Source: Streptomyces termitum
GTDB taxonomy: Bacteria; Actinomycetota; Actinomycetes; Streptomycetales; Streptomycetaceae
Assembly (NCBI RefSeq): GCF_014650175.1
Contig: NZ_BMUL01000005.1
Coordinates: 207,969-271,968, forward strand
Direction of reading: 5' to 3'
DNA: 64,000 nucleotides
The stretch's first letter is position 1, and each line of letters opens with the position of its first letter. Below the pieces are notes generated by a model. That model searched no databases, was not told the origin of the DNA, and saw only the letters and a list, made by a program, of their open reading frames with translations. Both the position numbers and the translations under genes were made by a program. Positions 9,852-19,012 of this stretch are shown here, in pieces.

Positions 9852-11283
9852 GAACGAGAGTAGCAGTGTCGCGGAACTGGTGAAATCGCTGAAGAGCGAG
9901 CTCGACCGCTACTCTCCTGGTGGAAAGCTCCCGTCGAGCCGGGTCCTCGTCGAGCGCTACCGCGTCTCCCCGGTCACCGTCACCCGCGCCCTCGCCCGGC
10001 TCGCCGCCGAGGGCCTCGTCGTCACCCGCCCCGGCGCGGGCGCCTTCAAGGCCGACGCCCCCGCGCCCGCCACCGCAGGCGACACCTCCTGGCAGGAGCT
10101 CGCCCTCAGCGCCGACGCCGCCGCCGGGGTCGGCCCCCGCGCCGTCGACGCCTCCGGCGTCCTCGCCACCCTCGCCGCGCCCCCGCCCGGCGTCGTCGAG
10201 TTCAACGGCGGCTACCTCCACCCCTCCCTCCAGCCCGAGCGCGCCCTCTCCGCCGCCCTCGCCCGCGCCGGCCGCCGCCCCGGCGCCTGGGGCCGCCCGC
10301 CCACCGACGGCCTCGCCGAACTGCGCGCCTGGTTCGCCCGCGAGATCGGCGGCGGCGTCACCGGCGCCGAGGTCCTCATCACCGCCGGCGGCCAGTCCGC
10401 CCTCACCACCGCCCTGCGCGCCCTCGCTGCCCCCGGCACCCCGGTCCTCGTCGAGTCCCCGACCTACCCCGGCATGCTCGCCGTCGCCCGCGCCGCCGGA
10501 CTGCGCCCGGTCCCCGTCCCCACCGACGCCGACGGCATCCGCACCGACCTCCTCGAAGCCGCCTTCCGCGCCACCGGTGCCCGCGCCCTCGTCTGCCAGC
10601 CCCTCTTCCAGAACCCGACCGGCACCGCCCTCCCGCCCGCCCGCCGCCGCGAGGTCGTCCGCATCGCCCGCGCCGCCGGCGCCTTCGTCGTCGAGGACGA
10701 CTTCGCCCGCCGCCTCGCCCACGAGGACGCCGGACCGCTGCCGCCCACCCTCGCCGCCGACGACCCCGACGGCGTCGTCGTCCACGTCTGCTCCCTCACC
10801 AAGATCACCTCGCCCAGCCTCCGGGTCGGCGCGCTCGCCGCCCGGGGCCCCGTCCTCGAACGGCTCCGCGCCATCCAGGTCGTCGACAGCTTCTTCGTCC
10901 CCCGCCCCCTCCAGGAGGCCGCCCTCGAACTCGTCGGCTCCCCGGCCTGGCCCCGCCACCTGCGGACCGTCTCCCAGGAGCTGCGCGCCCGCCGCGACAC
11001 CCTCGCCGCCGCCGTCGCCCGCCACCTGCCCGCCCTCGCCCTGCCGCACGTCCCCTCCGGCGGCCACCACCTCTGGCTGCGGCTCCCCGACGCCCTGCCC
11101 GAGGCCGCGCTCCTCGCCGCCGCCCTGCGGGCCGGGGCCGCCGCCGCCCCCGGCCGCCCCTACTTCTGCGCCGAGCCCCCGGCCGGCCACATCCGGCTGA
11201 GTTTCGCGGGTGTCGCCGGGCCCACGGAGATCGCCGAGGGCGTGCGCCGGCTGCGGACCGCGGTGGACGAACTCCTTCCGTGA
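9850..11283 (+). CDS. MocR-family regulator (GntR HTH plus aminotransferase fold)
   Basis: A 477-residue PLP-dependent transcription factor. A GntR winged helix covers residues 1-70 (GGKLPSSRVLVERY, then SPVTVTRALARLAAEG); a fold-type-I aminotransferase domain follows, with VLITAGGQSALTTALRA, the PLP-Asp region VVEDDFARRLAHED and the Schiff-base lysine near residue 318 in CSLTKITSPSLRVG. Such proteins sense amino acids or PLP and control a neighbouring gene, here most likely the divergent EamA exporter. The ATG has no ribosome site; TATCGT 8 nt upstream suggests a leaderless transcript. Confidence 0.9.
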
Positions 11284-11384
11284 CCCGGGGCGGCCCGGCC
11301 CGGCGCCCGGCCGCCCCGGCCCGGCGGCCGTCCGGCAGGCGAAACGCGCCTGACACCCTCCCCGCCCCCTGACATCCTTCGCCC

Positions 11385-11837
11385 ATGAGCGAGACCCCCC
11401 TCCCCGTGCCCGCCGCCGTCCACGGGACGTACGAGATCTCGGCCGACCCGGCCCGCCTCGACGCCGCCCGCGTCCACCACTGGCTCTCCACCGACGCGTA
11501 CTGGGCCCACGGCCGACCTCGGGAGAAGCAGGACCTGGCCATCGCGGGGTCGCTCAACTTCGGCGCGTACCACCGCGAGACCGGCGCGATGGCGGCGTAC
11601 GCGCGCGTGGTCACCGACTACGCCACCTTCGCCTGGCTCTGCGACGTCTACGTCGACCGGCCGGCCCGCGGCACCGGACTCGGCACCGCCCTCGCCACCG
11701 CCGTCCGCGACCACCTGGAGCCGTACGGGCTGCGCCGGATCATGCTCGCCACCGCCGACGCCCACGGCGTCTACGAGAAGGTCGGATTCACGCCACTGCG
11801 AAATCCGGACAAGTGGATGGCTCTCGGGCAGCAGTGA
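11385..11837 (+). CDS. GNAT N-acetyltransferase
   Basis: A 150-residue GNAT protein. Motif A is visible as LCDVYVDRPARGTGLGTAL, with the R-x-x-G-x-G acetyl-CoA pyrophosphate loop, and motif B as RIMLATADAHGVYEKVGFTP. The early HHWLSTDAYWAHGR block is typical of the small YitI/AmiNH-like subgroup. The acceptor is unknown. The ATG follows CATCCT by 6 nt with no ribosome site, so it may be leaderless. Confidence 0.85.
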   Translation: MSETPLPVPAAVHGTYEISADPARLDAARVHHWLSTDAYWAHGRPREKQDLAIAGSLNFGAYHRETGAMAAYARVVTDYATFAWLCDVYVDRPARGTGLGTALATAVRDHLEPYGLRRIMLATADAHGVYEKVGFTPLRNPDKWMALGQQ

Positions 11838-11870
11838 ACCCGGGCCTCCCGGCCCCCTCCGCACCACCCC

Positions 11871-11899
11871 TTGACCCGGCGCGCCACCGGCCCCACGAT
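11871..11899 (+). promoter_or_regulatory. Housekeeping-type promoter
   Basis: TTGACC (11871-11876) and CACGAT (11894-11899) are separated by 17 bp, a good vegetative-sigma match. The -10 box ends 7 nt before the ATG at 11907, implying a leaderless mRNA. Confidence 0.65.
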
Positions 11900-11906
11900 C
11901 GCGGCC

Positions 11907-12500
11907 ATGGGTGTTCGGGTCACGCTGGTCGCCGCGGCGCGCAGCTCCTCCCTGCTCGCCGAACGCTTCGACGACGACCGGCCCCTCGACGAGGCCGGCT
12001 GGTACGAGGTGCAGCAGGCCGCGCCCGCGCTCCTGCCGCTCGGCTCGGCCGAACTCCGCTACTGCTCCCCGACCCTCCGCAGCCGTGCCACCGGCACCGC
12101 CCTCGGCTACGCCCCGCTCGCCCAGCCCGCCCTGCGCGACTGCGACATGGGCCGCTGGCGCGGCCTCACCCTCGCCGAGGTCGCCGCCCTCGAACCGGCC
12201 GCCGTCGACGCCTGGCTCTCCGACGCCCGCTCCGCCCCGCACGGCGGCGAACCCCTGCTCGCCTTCATCACCCGCATCGGACTCTGGCTCGACACCCGCC
12301 CCGCCGAGGACACCGCCGCCGGTGACGTCACCGTCGTCGCCGTCGCCGAGCCCGCCGTCGTCCGCGCCGCCCTCGTCTACGCCCTCCGGGCCGCTCCCGC
12401 CACCTACTGGAGCGTCGACGTCCGCCCCCTCTCCACCGTCACCCTCGTCGGCCGCCCCGGCGCCTGGCACCTCCACCTCGACGCCCCGGCCCTGCGCTGA
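11907..12500 (+). CDS. Histidine-phosphatase-fold protein lacking catalytic His
   Basis: A 197-residue protein following the histidine phosphatase (phosphoglycerate-mutase-like) pattern. YCSPTLRSRATGTALGY stands where the family has SP-x-x-RA-x-x-TA, then DMGRWRGLTLAEV for the D-x-G-x-WEG block and GGEPLLAFI. The N-terminal RHG motif is replaced by AAARSSS, and the second catalytic histidine position (usually SHGG before V-x-R-A-L) reads VAEPAVVRAAL. With both histidines absent it is very probably not a phosphohydrolase. It may be a sensor or scaffold. It is a single gene with its own promoter, and the frame is intact. Confidence 0.7.
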   Translation: MGVRVTLVAAARSSSLLAERFDDDRPLDEAGWYEVQQAAPALLPLGSAELRYCSPTLRSRATGTALGYAPLAQPALRDCDMGRWRGLTLAEVAALEPAAVDAWLSDARSAPHGGEPLLAFITRIGLWLDTRPAEDTAAGDVTVVAVAEPAVVRAALVYALRAAPATYWSVDVRPLSTVTLVGRPGAWHLHLDAPALR

Positions 12501-12617
12501 CCCCGCCGCCGGGGCCGTACGGGCAAAGGGGCACGTGCGCACCGGGGGCGTACGCGCCCGGGGCCGGTCCCCGGGGCGGCGTGCCGGTCCGGTCCGACCG
12601 GCTAGCCTGAGAGCACG

Positions 12618-13778
12618 ATGAACCGTCTGACCACGTCATGGGGCACCCACCCGCTCACCCGCCACCCCGAGGACCCGCGCGATCCGCTGCGCGCCTGGGA
12701 CGCGGCCGACGAGTACCTGCTGAACCACCTGGCCGAGGCCGGCACCGACCTCTCCGGCACCGTCGCCGTCCTCGGCGACCGCTGGGGCGCCCTGGCCACC
12801 GCCCTGCACGCGGCCGGGGCCGGCGGCCTCGTCCAGATCTCCGACTCGTACCTGGGCCGGGAGGCCACCCGGGCCAACCTCGCCCGCGCGGGCGCCGCCC
12901 CCGGCGCCGTCCGGCTGCTCACCACCCAGGACCCGCCGCCCGACCGGATCGACGTCCTCCTCGTCCGCGTCCCCAAGAGCCTCGCGCTCCTGGAGGACCA
13001 GCTCCACCGGCTCGCGCCCGCCGTCCACCCCGGCACCGTCGTCGCCGGCACCGGCATGGTGAAGGAGATCCACACCTCCACCCTCCGCCTCTTCGAGCGG
13101 ATCCTCGGCCCCACCCGCACCTCCCTCGCGGTGAAGAAGGCCCGGCTGATCCACACCACCCCCGACCCGGCCGCCGCGCCCGGCCCGAACCCGTGGCCGT
13201 ACCGCTACGACCTGCCCGGCGACACCCCGGCCCGCGCCCTCGCCGGCCGCACCGTCACCAACCACGCGGGCGTCTTCTGCGCCGACCGCCTCGACATCGG
13301 CACCCGCTTCCTCCTCGGCCACCTGCCCCGCGGCCTCGGCGCGGCCCGCGTCGCCGACCTCGGCTGCGGCAACGGCGTCGTCGGCCTCGCGGTCGCCCTC
13401 GCCGAACCCGACGCCGAACTCCTCTTCACCGACGAGTCGTACCAGGCCGTCGCCTCCGCCGAGGCCAACTTCCGCGCCCACCTGGGCGCCGGCCGCCCGG
13501 CGCGGTTCACCGTCGGCGACGGGCTCGCGGACGTCCCCGAGAGCTCCCTCGACCTCGTCCTCAACAACCCGCCCTTCCACAGCCACCAGGCGACCACCGA
13601 CCGCACCGCCCGCCGGATGTTCGCCGACGCCCGCCGCGCCCTGAGCCCCGGCGGCGAACTGTGGGTCGTCGGCAACCGCCACCTCGGCTACCACGCCACC
13701 CTCCGCCGGATCTTCGGCAACTCCGAACTGGTCGCGAGCGACCCGAAGTTCGTGGTGCTGCGCGCGGTCCGCCGCTGA
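12618..13778 (+). CDS. RlmG/RsmC-like rRNA (guanine-N2)-methyltransferase
   Basis: A 386-residue class I SAM methyltransferase. It has the two-domain build of RlmG/RsmC: a degenerate Rossmann-like N-half (GTVAVLGDRWGALATAL, then LVRVPKSLALLEDQLHRLAP) and an active C-half with the SAM loop VADLGCGNGVVGLAVAL near residue 245 and the catalytic NPPFH near residue 316, the N-P-P-F signature of guanine-N2 methylases. Length agrees with RlmG (23S rRNA m2G1835 in E. coli). The ATG is 9 nt after TAGCCT and has a weak purine stretch. Confidence 0.85.
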   Translation: MNRLTTSWGTHPLTRHPEDPRDPLRAWDAADEYLLNHLAEAGTDLSGTVAVLGDRWGALATALHAAGAGGLVQISDSYLGREATRANLARAGAAPGAVRLLTTQDPPPDRIDVLLVRVPKSLALLEDQLHRLAPAVHPGTVVAGTGMVKEIHTSTLRLFERILGPTRTSLAVKKARLIHTTPDPAAAPGPNPWPYRYDLPGDTPARALAGRTVTNHAGVFCADRLDIGTRFLLGHLPRGLGAARVADLGCGNGVVGLAVALAEPDAELLFTDESYQAVASAEANFRAHLGAGRPARFTVGDGLADVPESSLDLVLNNPPFHSHQATTDRTARRMFADARRALSPGGELWVVGNRHLGYHATLRRIFGNSELVASDPKFVVLRAVRR

Positions 13779-13832
13779 CCGGACGACTCCCCGGACGACT
13801 CCCCGGACGGTTCACCGGTCGGTTCACCGGTC
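13779..13832. repeat. Short direct repeats between convergent genes
   Basis: CCGGACGACTCC occurs twice in tandem (13779-13790, 13791-13802) with a partial third copy, followed by GGTTCACCGGTC twice (13809-13820, 13821-13832). The block starts at the methylase stop and covers the last codons of the opposing sigma-like gene. Confidence 0.7.
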
Positions 13833-14705
13833 GGGGAAGACCGGCGCCAGGGCGCGGACGTGCTCCTCGCCGGTGGTGAACTCCAGCCGGACGATCCGCG
13901 CCCCGCGGAACCCGAGGGCCACCGCCGCGACCGGCCGCCCGTCCTCGAAGGCCACCGCCCCGACCCCGCCCGCCAGCAGCGCGGGCCGCAGCCGCGCCGC
14001 CCGCCGGGCGAAGCCGGCCGCGGCGAGGGCCGCGGCAGGCGCCCCGTGCACCGGGCCCCGCGCGCCGTACGCCACCGCCTCCGGATCCAGCAGCCGGGCG
14101 AGCGCGACGGCGTCCCGCGCGCGGGCCGCCCGCAGGAACGCTTCCGCCGTCCGCCGCGCGCCCCCGTCCGCCCCGTCGCCACCGGCACCGCCGCGCAGCC
14201 GCCGCCGGGCCCCGCGCGCGCGGCGGGCGGCCCCGTCCGGGGTGCCGCCCATGACCCGGGCGGTCTCCCCGGGCGCCAGCCCGAACCCGTCGTGCAGGAG
14301 GTACGCGACCCGCTCCCGTACCCCCATCGCCCCGAGCGCGAGGAGGAACCCGGCGACGACGGCCTCCTCCACTTCCCGCGCGGCCCCCTCGGCCGACCCT
14401 CCGCCCGGCTCCCGCACGGGTCCTCCGCCCGACCTTCCGCCCGGTTCCCGCGCAGGTCCTCCGCCCGGCTCCCGCGCAGACCCTCCGTCCGGTTCCCCGG
14501 TCAGGCAGGCGTGGACGACCAGTCCCGTCAGGAGCAGCCGCGCCCCGCCGGTCCCGAGCCCCTCCCGCACCCGGGCGAGGGCCGTCTCCGCCTCCCGTTC
14601 CGCGCCCGCGCCCAGCAGGCGCAGGGCCAGCCTCCGCAGCCGTTCCTCGTCGGTGTCGAAGCGCGCTCCGAGCGCGTGCGTCAGGGCGTCGTCGTCCATG
14701 TCCAT
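13824..14705 (-). CDS. Degenerate ECF41-like sigma factor with SnoaL-type tail
   Basis: A 293-residue protein with the ECF41/SigJ layout but much divergence. LRRLALRLLGAGAEREAETA matches region 2 loosely, and VRERVAYLLHDGFGLAPGETA followed by VMGGTPDGAARRARGARRRL matches region 4; a SnoaL/NTF2-like domain fills the last 110 residues. The acidic -10-recognition helix is poorly preserved and an Arg-Glu-Pro-Gly-Gly repeat has expanded the linker. GGAGATGAG precedes the chosen ATG; a GTG nine codons earlier is possible. No anti-sigma or typical ECF41 oxidoreductase partner is adjacent. It could be a non-canonical or inactive sigma factor. Confidence 0.6.
   Translation of the reverse strand: MDMDDDALTHALGARFDTDEERLRRLALRLLGAGAEREAETALARVREGLGTGGARLLLTGLVVHACLTGEPDGGSAREPGGGPAREPGGRSGGGPVREPGGGSAEGAAREVEEAVVAGFLLALGAMGVRERVAYLLHDGFGLAPGETARVMGGTPDGAARRARGARRRLRGGAGGDGADGGARRTAEAFLRAARARDAVALARLLDPEAVAYGARGPVHGAPAAALAAAGFARRAARLRPALLAGGVGAVAFEDGRPVAAVALGFRGARIVRLEFTTGEEHVRALAPVFPDR
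14398..14500. repeat. In-frame tandem repeat inside sigma-like gene
   Basis: Four imperfect copies of a unit built around CTCCGCCCGGCTCCCGC encode REPGG-type repeats in the linker between regions 2 and 4 of the minus-strand sigma-like protein. Copy variation points to recent slippage. Confidence 0.65.
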
Positions 14706-14792
14706 GGGCTCATCTCCGTCGGGTGCTTCCACCCCGATGACGGACCGGCCGCGCCCGGTGTGACGGCCCCGCCCCGATCGGCCCCGCCCGGA

Positions 14793-15275
14793 TCAGCCCC
14801 GGGTGCGGGCGGACCCGGCGCCCGTCGTCGGCCGCCGGGCCTCGCGCGCGGCGAGGGCGAGACAGGTGAGGGAGGCCACCGCGAACCCCAGCGCGGCCGG
14901 GCCCACGAAGCCGGGGACGTCGTCGGAGGCGTAACTCCCGCCGTCCTGCCGCACGCAGACGTACCGGGGCGGCAGGTACTCGATCCGCTGGGCCACCACG
15001 TCCCGCGCCGTGTCCGGATCGCCGCCCACCCGGCACGGCGCGGCCGGGAAGGCGTCGGTGCCGCTGTCCTCGGTGAGGACGACGGCCAGGGCGACGGCCA
15101 GCAGCCCCAGCGCGTACACCGCCGCCGCGCCCGCGCCCAGCAGCGCGGCGGCGCACCGCAGCAGGACCGGCTGCCCGGCGCCCCGGACGCCGATCCGGCC
15201 CAGCCGGCCGCAGCCGTACCCGGCGAGCCCGAAGCAAAGGACGACCACGACGAGGAGCAGCAGGAGGAGCGTCAT
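14793..15275 (-). CDS. Hypothetical membrane protein
   Basis: A 160-residue protein of unrecognised family. Three hydrophobic stretches are visible: the extreme N-terminus (LLLLLLVVVVLCFGLAGYG), residues about 42-66, and a C-terminal segment (AALGFAVASLTCLALAA). Between the last two is a soluble loop of about 55 residues with two cysteines (PCRVGG and YVCVRQ) that could form an extracytoplasmic disulfide. It follows the M48 peptidase gene in the same direction, 72 bp away, and may be co-transcribed. Confidence 0.6.
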   Translation of the reverse strand: MTLLLLLLVVVVLCFGLAGYGCGRLGRIGVRGAGQPVLLRCAAALLGAGAAAVYALGLLAVALAVVLTEDSGTDAFPAAPCRVGGDPDTARDVVAQRIEYLPPRYVCVRQDGGSYASDDVPGFVGPAALGFAVASLTCLALAAREARRPTTGAGSARTRG

Positions 15276-15347
15276 CGGGCGACCTCACCAGGACATTCGC
15301 CCGGCCGCCATGACGGACCCCACAATTCCGCTTCCGTCGGAGCCGGT

Positions 15348-16650
15348 TCAGCCCTTCGCCAGCTCGCGGGCGAGGGTCCGGCGGGCGGCGTCGAGCTCCG
15401 CGTCGACCAGGGCGGCACGTGCGGCGTCCAGCACGAGCAGGGGCTCGCGGGCGGCCCGGCCGGTGATCATCCGGTGCCGCAGGTGGGTCGGCGGATGGGT
15501 GGCGTCGACGCTGTGGCCGCGCCGCTCGCCGCGCCGCCGCAGCCGCTCGTACTCGGACTCGGGCACGGCGGCGGCGTGCCGGACCAGCCGCTCCCAGACC
15601 GTCGGCCCCCCCGTCCTCCCCGGCCGCGCGCCCGGGGCGCCGGGTGCGGCCCGCGACGGCCTCCCGCTCCAGCGCGTGCTCCAGGACACCGGCGCAGAGC
15701 AGCCGGTCCATGACCGAGGCCGCCGCCTCCGTCCCGCCGATCCGGGCGGCGGTCCCGTCGGCGAGGTACTCGGCGCGCTGCGACTGCCGCAGCGTGAGGT
15801 GGTCCAGGAGGTGCGTGACCCCGTCGACGGCGAGCCGGAACGGGGCCGTCATGAGGTTGGCCGCGTCGTCGAAGAGGCTCTCGGACGGCCGGGGCGCCAG
15901 CGCGTACGCCCAGGTCTGAAGGGTCTCGAAGGCGCTCGCGATGACGAGGCCGTGCCGGGTGTCGCCGTGCGCGTAGTGCCCGAACTCGTGGCCCAGGAGC
16001 GCGATCCGCTCCTGCGGGGAGAGCGTCTCCCACAGGCCGAGGCCCACGGTGAGCAGACGTCGCCGGCGCACGCCGTACCCCTCGACGGAGGCGTTCACCT
16101 CGGTGCTCACCGCCACGGTCGCGACCCCGGCGGTGCCGACCGCGGCGGCGACCTCGTCGAGCAGAGCGAAGAGGTGCGGCGCGTCCGCGCGGCGCAGCAC
16201 CGGCCGGTGGGCGACGGCCCGGCGCAGGCTGCCGAAACGGGGCCGCAGCAGCACCGCGAGGAGGACCAGGACCGCGCCGAGCACGGCGTGGAAGCCCTGG
16301 CCGAGGACGATCAGCGCGACCCCGGCGGCGAGCAGGGCGAGGGTGAAGCCGTGCACGGCCAGCGCGAGCGCGGTGGCGAGCCGGCCGGAGCGGCCGCGCC
16401 CGGCGGACTCCCCGCCGCCCTCCTCGCGGAGTTCGGCGAAGAGCTGTTCCCCGTGGCGGCGGGCGAGCCGCCGCCGCAGCCGCTCGACCCGGCGGCGCGG
16501 CCCCTCGTCCGGCGCGCCCGGATCGACGTTCCAGTCGCATGCCGCGCACCAGGAGACGTAGACCCCGCCCCCGGTCGTGGCGGCGCCGCAGTCGGGGCAG
16601 GGCGCGGCGGAGACCGGTCTTCCCGCGGTGTCGTCGGCCGTCCGGGTCAT
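15348..16650 (-). pseudogene. M48-family metallopeptidase, frameshifted at a G7 run
   Basis: A zinc-ribbon head (CPDCGAATTGG, then WCAACDW) is followed by two membrane segments (FTLALLAAGVALIVLG and the adjacent stretch) and the M48 active site LLGHEFGHYAHGD with the downstream EYLADGTAARI glutamate ligand. After about residue 345 the frame breaks. The natural C-terminus (TVWERLVRHAAAVPESEYER to the ELAKG end) continues in the next frame. The switch falls at seven consecutive C on the plus strand (15606-15612). Removing one base restores an unbroken reading frame of about 433 residues. It may be a sequencing error, a phase-variable tract or a real lesion. GGGGGA precedes the ATG. Confidence 0.75.
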
Positions 16651-16955
16651 GGTGGATTCCCCCCACCGGGGGTGGCCGCGACGGCGCCGTTCCCCCGCGT
16701 CGTGCGTGCGAAGCCGTCGCCTTCGAGGTGTTCTCGTCGTGCCCGCGCCGTACGGGCGGACGACCAGGGACTCTAGGGCATTGCGTCGACACCCCGGAGC
16801 GGGGGCGGAACACCGGGACGGGCCTTCACCACCTGGGGGCGGGGCGGCGCGGGCCTTCGTGAACCGGGGTCAGGACGGGGCGCGGGCCTTTGTGGACCGA
16901 GGCCGGGACCGGAGTCGTACGCCCCTGTCCGCCCCCGCCGCTACTGTGCTGCCGC
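16651..16955. other. Intergenic region, divergent promoters
   Basis: No gene is seen between the divergent M48 and HEAT-like genes. The right end carries TACTGT 8 nt before the ATG at 16956. A GC-rich stretch with two imperfect copies of a GGCGCGGGCCTTYGTGRACC-like phrase lies at about 16845-16895. Confidence 0.5.
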
Positions 16956-18236
16956 ATGAAGATCGAATCCCTTCTCACCGACCTGACCGGCGACGATTCC
17001 GCGCGGGCCGACGCCGCCGCCGCGCTGCTGACGGAGCGGTACGCCGACCTGATGCCGGAGCTGCTGGAGACCCTGTCGAACAACCGCTGGGGCGCCGCCC
17101 GCAGGGTGGTCGAGCGGATCCTCGCCGGGCTCGGCCGGCCCGCCTTCGACGCCGTCGCGGCGGTCCGGCGCGGCAAGGGCGATGGGGCCCGGCAGGCGGG
17201 CCGGACGCTCGCCGCCTTCGACGAGCGCTGCGCCGACGGCTTCGCGGAGCTGGCCGCCGAGGCCGATTACGGCACGGCGGACGACGGCTTCCGGGGCCTG
17301 ATCCGGCTGCGGACCGGCTCCGAGGCCGCGCTGCGGGCCCTGGTCGAGCAGTACGGCCGGGGCGGCACCGTCCCGTACACGGCCGCCGGCTACGCCCGCC
17401 TCCTCCACGACGAGCTGCGCCCCCGGCTGCGCGCCCTGCGCCGCGACCCGGCCGCCGGCCCCCGCGCCCGGCGCGGCGCGCTGGCCGCCCTGGTCGCGGG
17501 CGGCGGCGCCGACGCCCTCGGCGACCGCGACCGCGCGGCGGTCGAGCGGCTGGTCCGGGTGAAGATCCCGCACGAGGTGCCGCAGGTCCCCTCCGCGACC
17601 CTCTGCGGCTGGTGGCTGGCCGTGCCGGGGGAGACGTACGAAGGGATATTCGAGGCCCTGGACCTGCACGAGCGGCGGCCGGTCACCTGCCGCGCGGGCA
17701 GCCAGGCGTCGGAGGGCGAGGGCGTCGAGCTGCCCCTGCCCGGCGGGGAGGGCACCGCCACCGTGGGCCGGGTCTTCGTCTCCCCGGAGCTGAACGGCTG
17801 GCGCCTGGTCTTCGGCCCCTACGGGCCGGTCATGGAGGGCACCTGGGAGGGCATCGTGGAGACCGTCGAGCGGGCCAGCGCCCACTGCGGACGGGCCCAG
17901 ATCTACTTCCTGGACGACGCGGGCGGCGCCGACATCTGGATGGCCGCCGAGGACGGCCGGGTGATCCGCCGGTACGCCGCCGAGAGCGACCCCGAGTGGG
18001 AGGGCGACCCGCTGCCCGGGGAGCCGCTGGCCGTCGACGACCCCGACTTCGACCCCGAGGTCGACGACGACGTCCCGGCCAACGCGGGCGTCCTCGGCGC
18101 CCGTTCCGCCTGCGCGGTCCTCTCCGTCGACCCCGAGACGGTCGGCGCGGACACCGAGGTCCGGGGCCACGGCTGGCTGGCCCTCACCGCCCCCGGCTTC
18201 GGCCACGGCGCCGTCCCCGGGGTCCTGCGCCTCTGA
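16956..18236 (+). CDS. HEAT-like repeat protein, function unknown
   Basis: A 426-residue soluble protein. The first 200 residues are alpha-helical with HEAT-like periodicity (LLTERYADLMPELLETLSNN, then RRVVERILAGLGRPAFDAV). The C-terminal part has a mixed sheet with GWRLVFGPYGPVMEGTWEGI and QIYFLDDAGGADIWMA, followed by an acidic tail segment (DDPDFDPEVDDDV). I do not recognise the family; the C-terminal pattern recalls immunity-type proteins of polymorphic toxin loci, which is only a hint. The ATG has no ribosome site but TACTGT 8 nt upstream. It is the last core gene before the accessory insert. Confidence 0.6.
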   Translation: MKIESLLTDLTGDDSARADAAAALLTERYADLMPELLETLSNNRWGAARRVVERILAGLGRPAFDAVAAVRRGKGDGARQAGRTLAAFDERCADGFAELAAEADYGTADDGFRGLIRLRTGSEAALRALVEQYGRGGTVPYTAAGYARLLHDELRPRLRALRRDPAAGPRARRGALAALVAGGGADALGDRDRAAVERLVRVKIPHEVPQVPSATLCGWWLAVPGETYEGIFEALDLHERRPVTCRAGSQASEGEGVELPLPGGEGTATVGRVFVSPELNGWRLVFGPYGPVMEGTWEGIVETVERASAHCGRAQIYFLDDAGGADIWMAAEDGRVIRRYAAESDPEWEGDPLPGEPLAVDDPDFDPEVDDDVPANAGVLGARSACAVLSVDPETVGADTEVRGHGWLALTAPGFGHGAVPGVLRL

Positions 18237-18346
18237 GACGGGGGAGTACGGGCCCGGTCCGTGTGACTTAGCGCTTCAGTTGGCCCTTTCGGCCAAGTAG
18301 GTGCTCAGCTGGCGGCGCCGGGCCGGAGAGCTTGCCCATCCGCGTG

Positions 18347-19012
18347 TTAACTGCCGCTGAGGCCCCATGCATCGAGTCCGCCGTAGATGTGGGCTCTCAG
18401 GCAGCGGGGGGCGTCAAAGCCTGAGGCTTCGCCGCGGTAGACGGCGATCAGCGAATCTTTGCCCCGCCACCAGGTGTCAGCGAGGCCCTGGACTTCAGGT
18501 ACCGGCTCGAATCCGTCAAGGTCCAGCTCATCGACGGCACTGCCCTTGATCTTCGTGATGGTCTTGGCCCGGTAGCCCGCATGGTCGGCTAGCGCCAGGG
18601 CTTCCACCCATCCCTCTGTGCTGGCGTGCAGCGGTGTCCAGCGGTCAGCGTCGATCCCGAACTCTCCTCCCGGCCCGATCATGAACCCGTGAGCCATGGA
18701 GACGCGACAGCCGCCAGCCGGGAACCGCCATCCGTCCGCGGCCGAGCCTTCGGGAACATCGGCTTCCAGGACGCGCGGGCCACCCTCGTATGCGGGGGCC
18801 GGGGGCAGAGCGATGCCGCCCCAGCGCTCCTGGAAGGCCACGGCCCGGTTGATCTCGGCAGCCGGTATCCCCCGTTTGAGCCACGCCTCCCGACAGAGCG
18901 TGAGGTCGCGACGGGGAACCCGCAGCCCATGCCCCTCGACGAAATATCGGGCTCGGCGGCTCAGGCCTTCCGGCGCCCGAGGGGCCAGCCGCACTCGTGC
19001 GTCCCCCGTCAC
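18347..19012 (-). CDS. SUKH/SMI1-like hypothetical protein
   Basis: A 221-residue soluble protein. The segment GIPAAEINRAVAFQERWGGI with a following ALPPAPAYEGG looks like the opening of the SUKH (SMI1/KNR4) fold common among immunity proteins. The STEGWVEALALADHAG helix is also SUKH-like. The GTG start overlaps the DUF2199 stop by four bases (GTGA) and has AGGAGG 5 nt upstream, so the two genes form one operon. Codon use is less GC-biased than the surrounding core. Function is inferred only from fold resemblance. Confidence 0.5.
   Translation of the reverse strand: MTGDARVRLAPRAPEGLSRRARYFVEGHGLRVPRRDLTLCREAWLKRGIPAAEINRAVAFQERWGGIALPPAPAYEGGPRVLEADVPEGSAADGWRFPAGGCRVSMAHGFMIGPGGEFGIDADRWTPLHASTEGWVEALALADHAGYRAKTITKIKGSAVDELDLDGFEPVPEVQGLADTWWRGKDSLIAVYRGEASGFDAPRCLRAHIYGGLDAWGLSGS

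Noticed and set aside
18280..18296. Small hairpin TTGGCC/GGCCAA after the HEAT-like gene as a terminator
   Set aside because: Only six base pairs; too weak to call in this GC-rich background.
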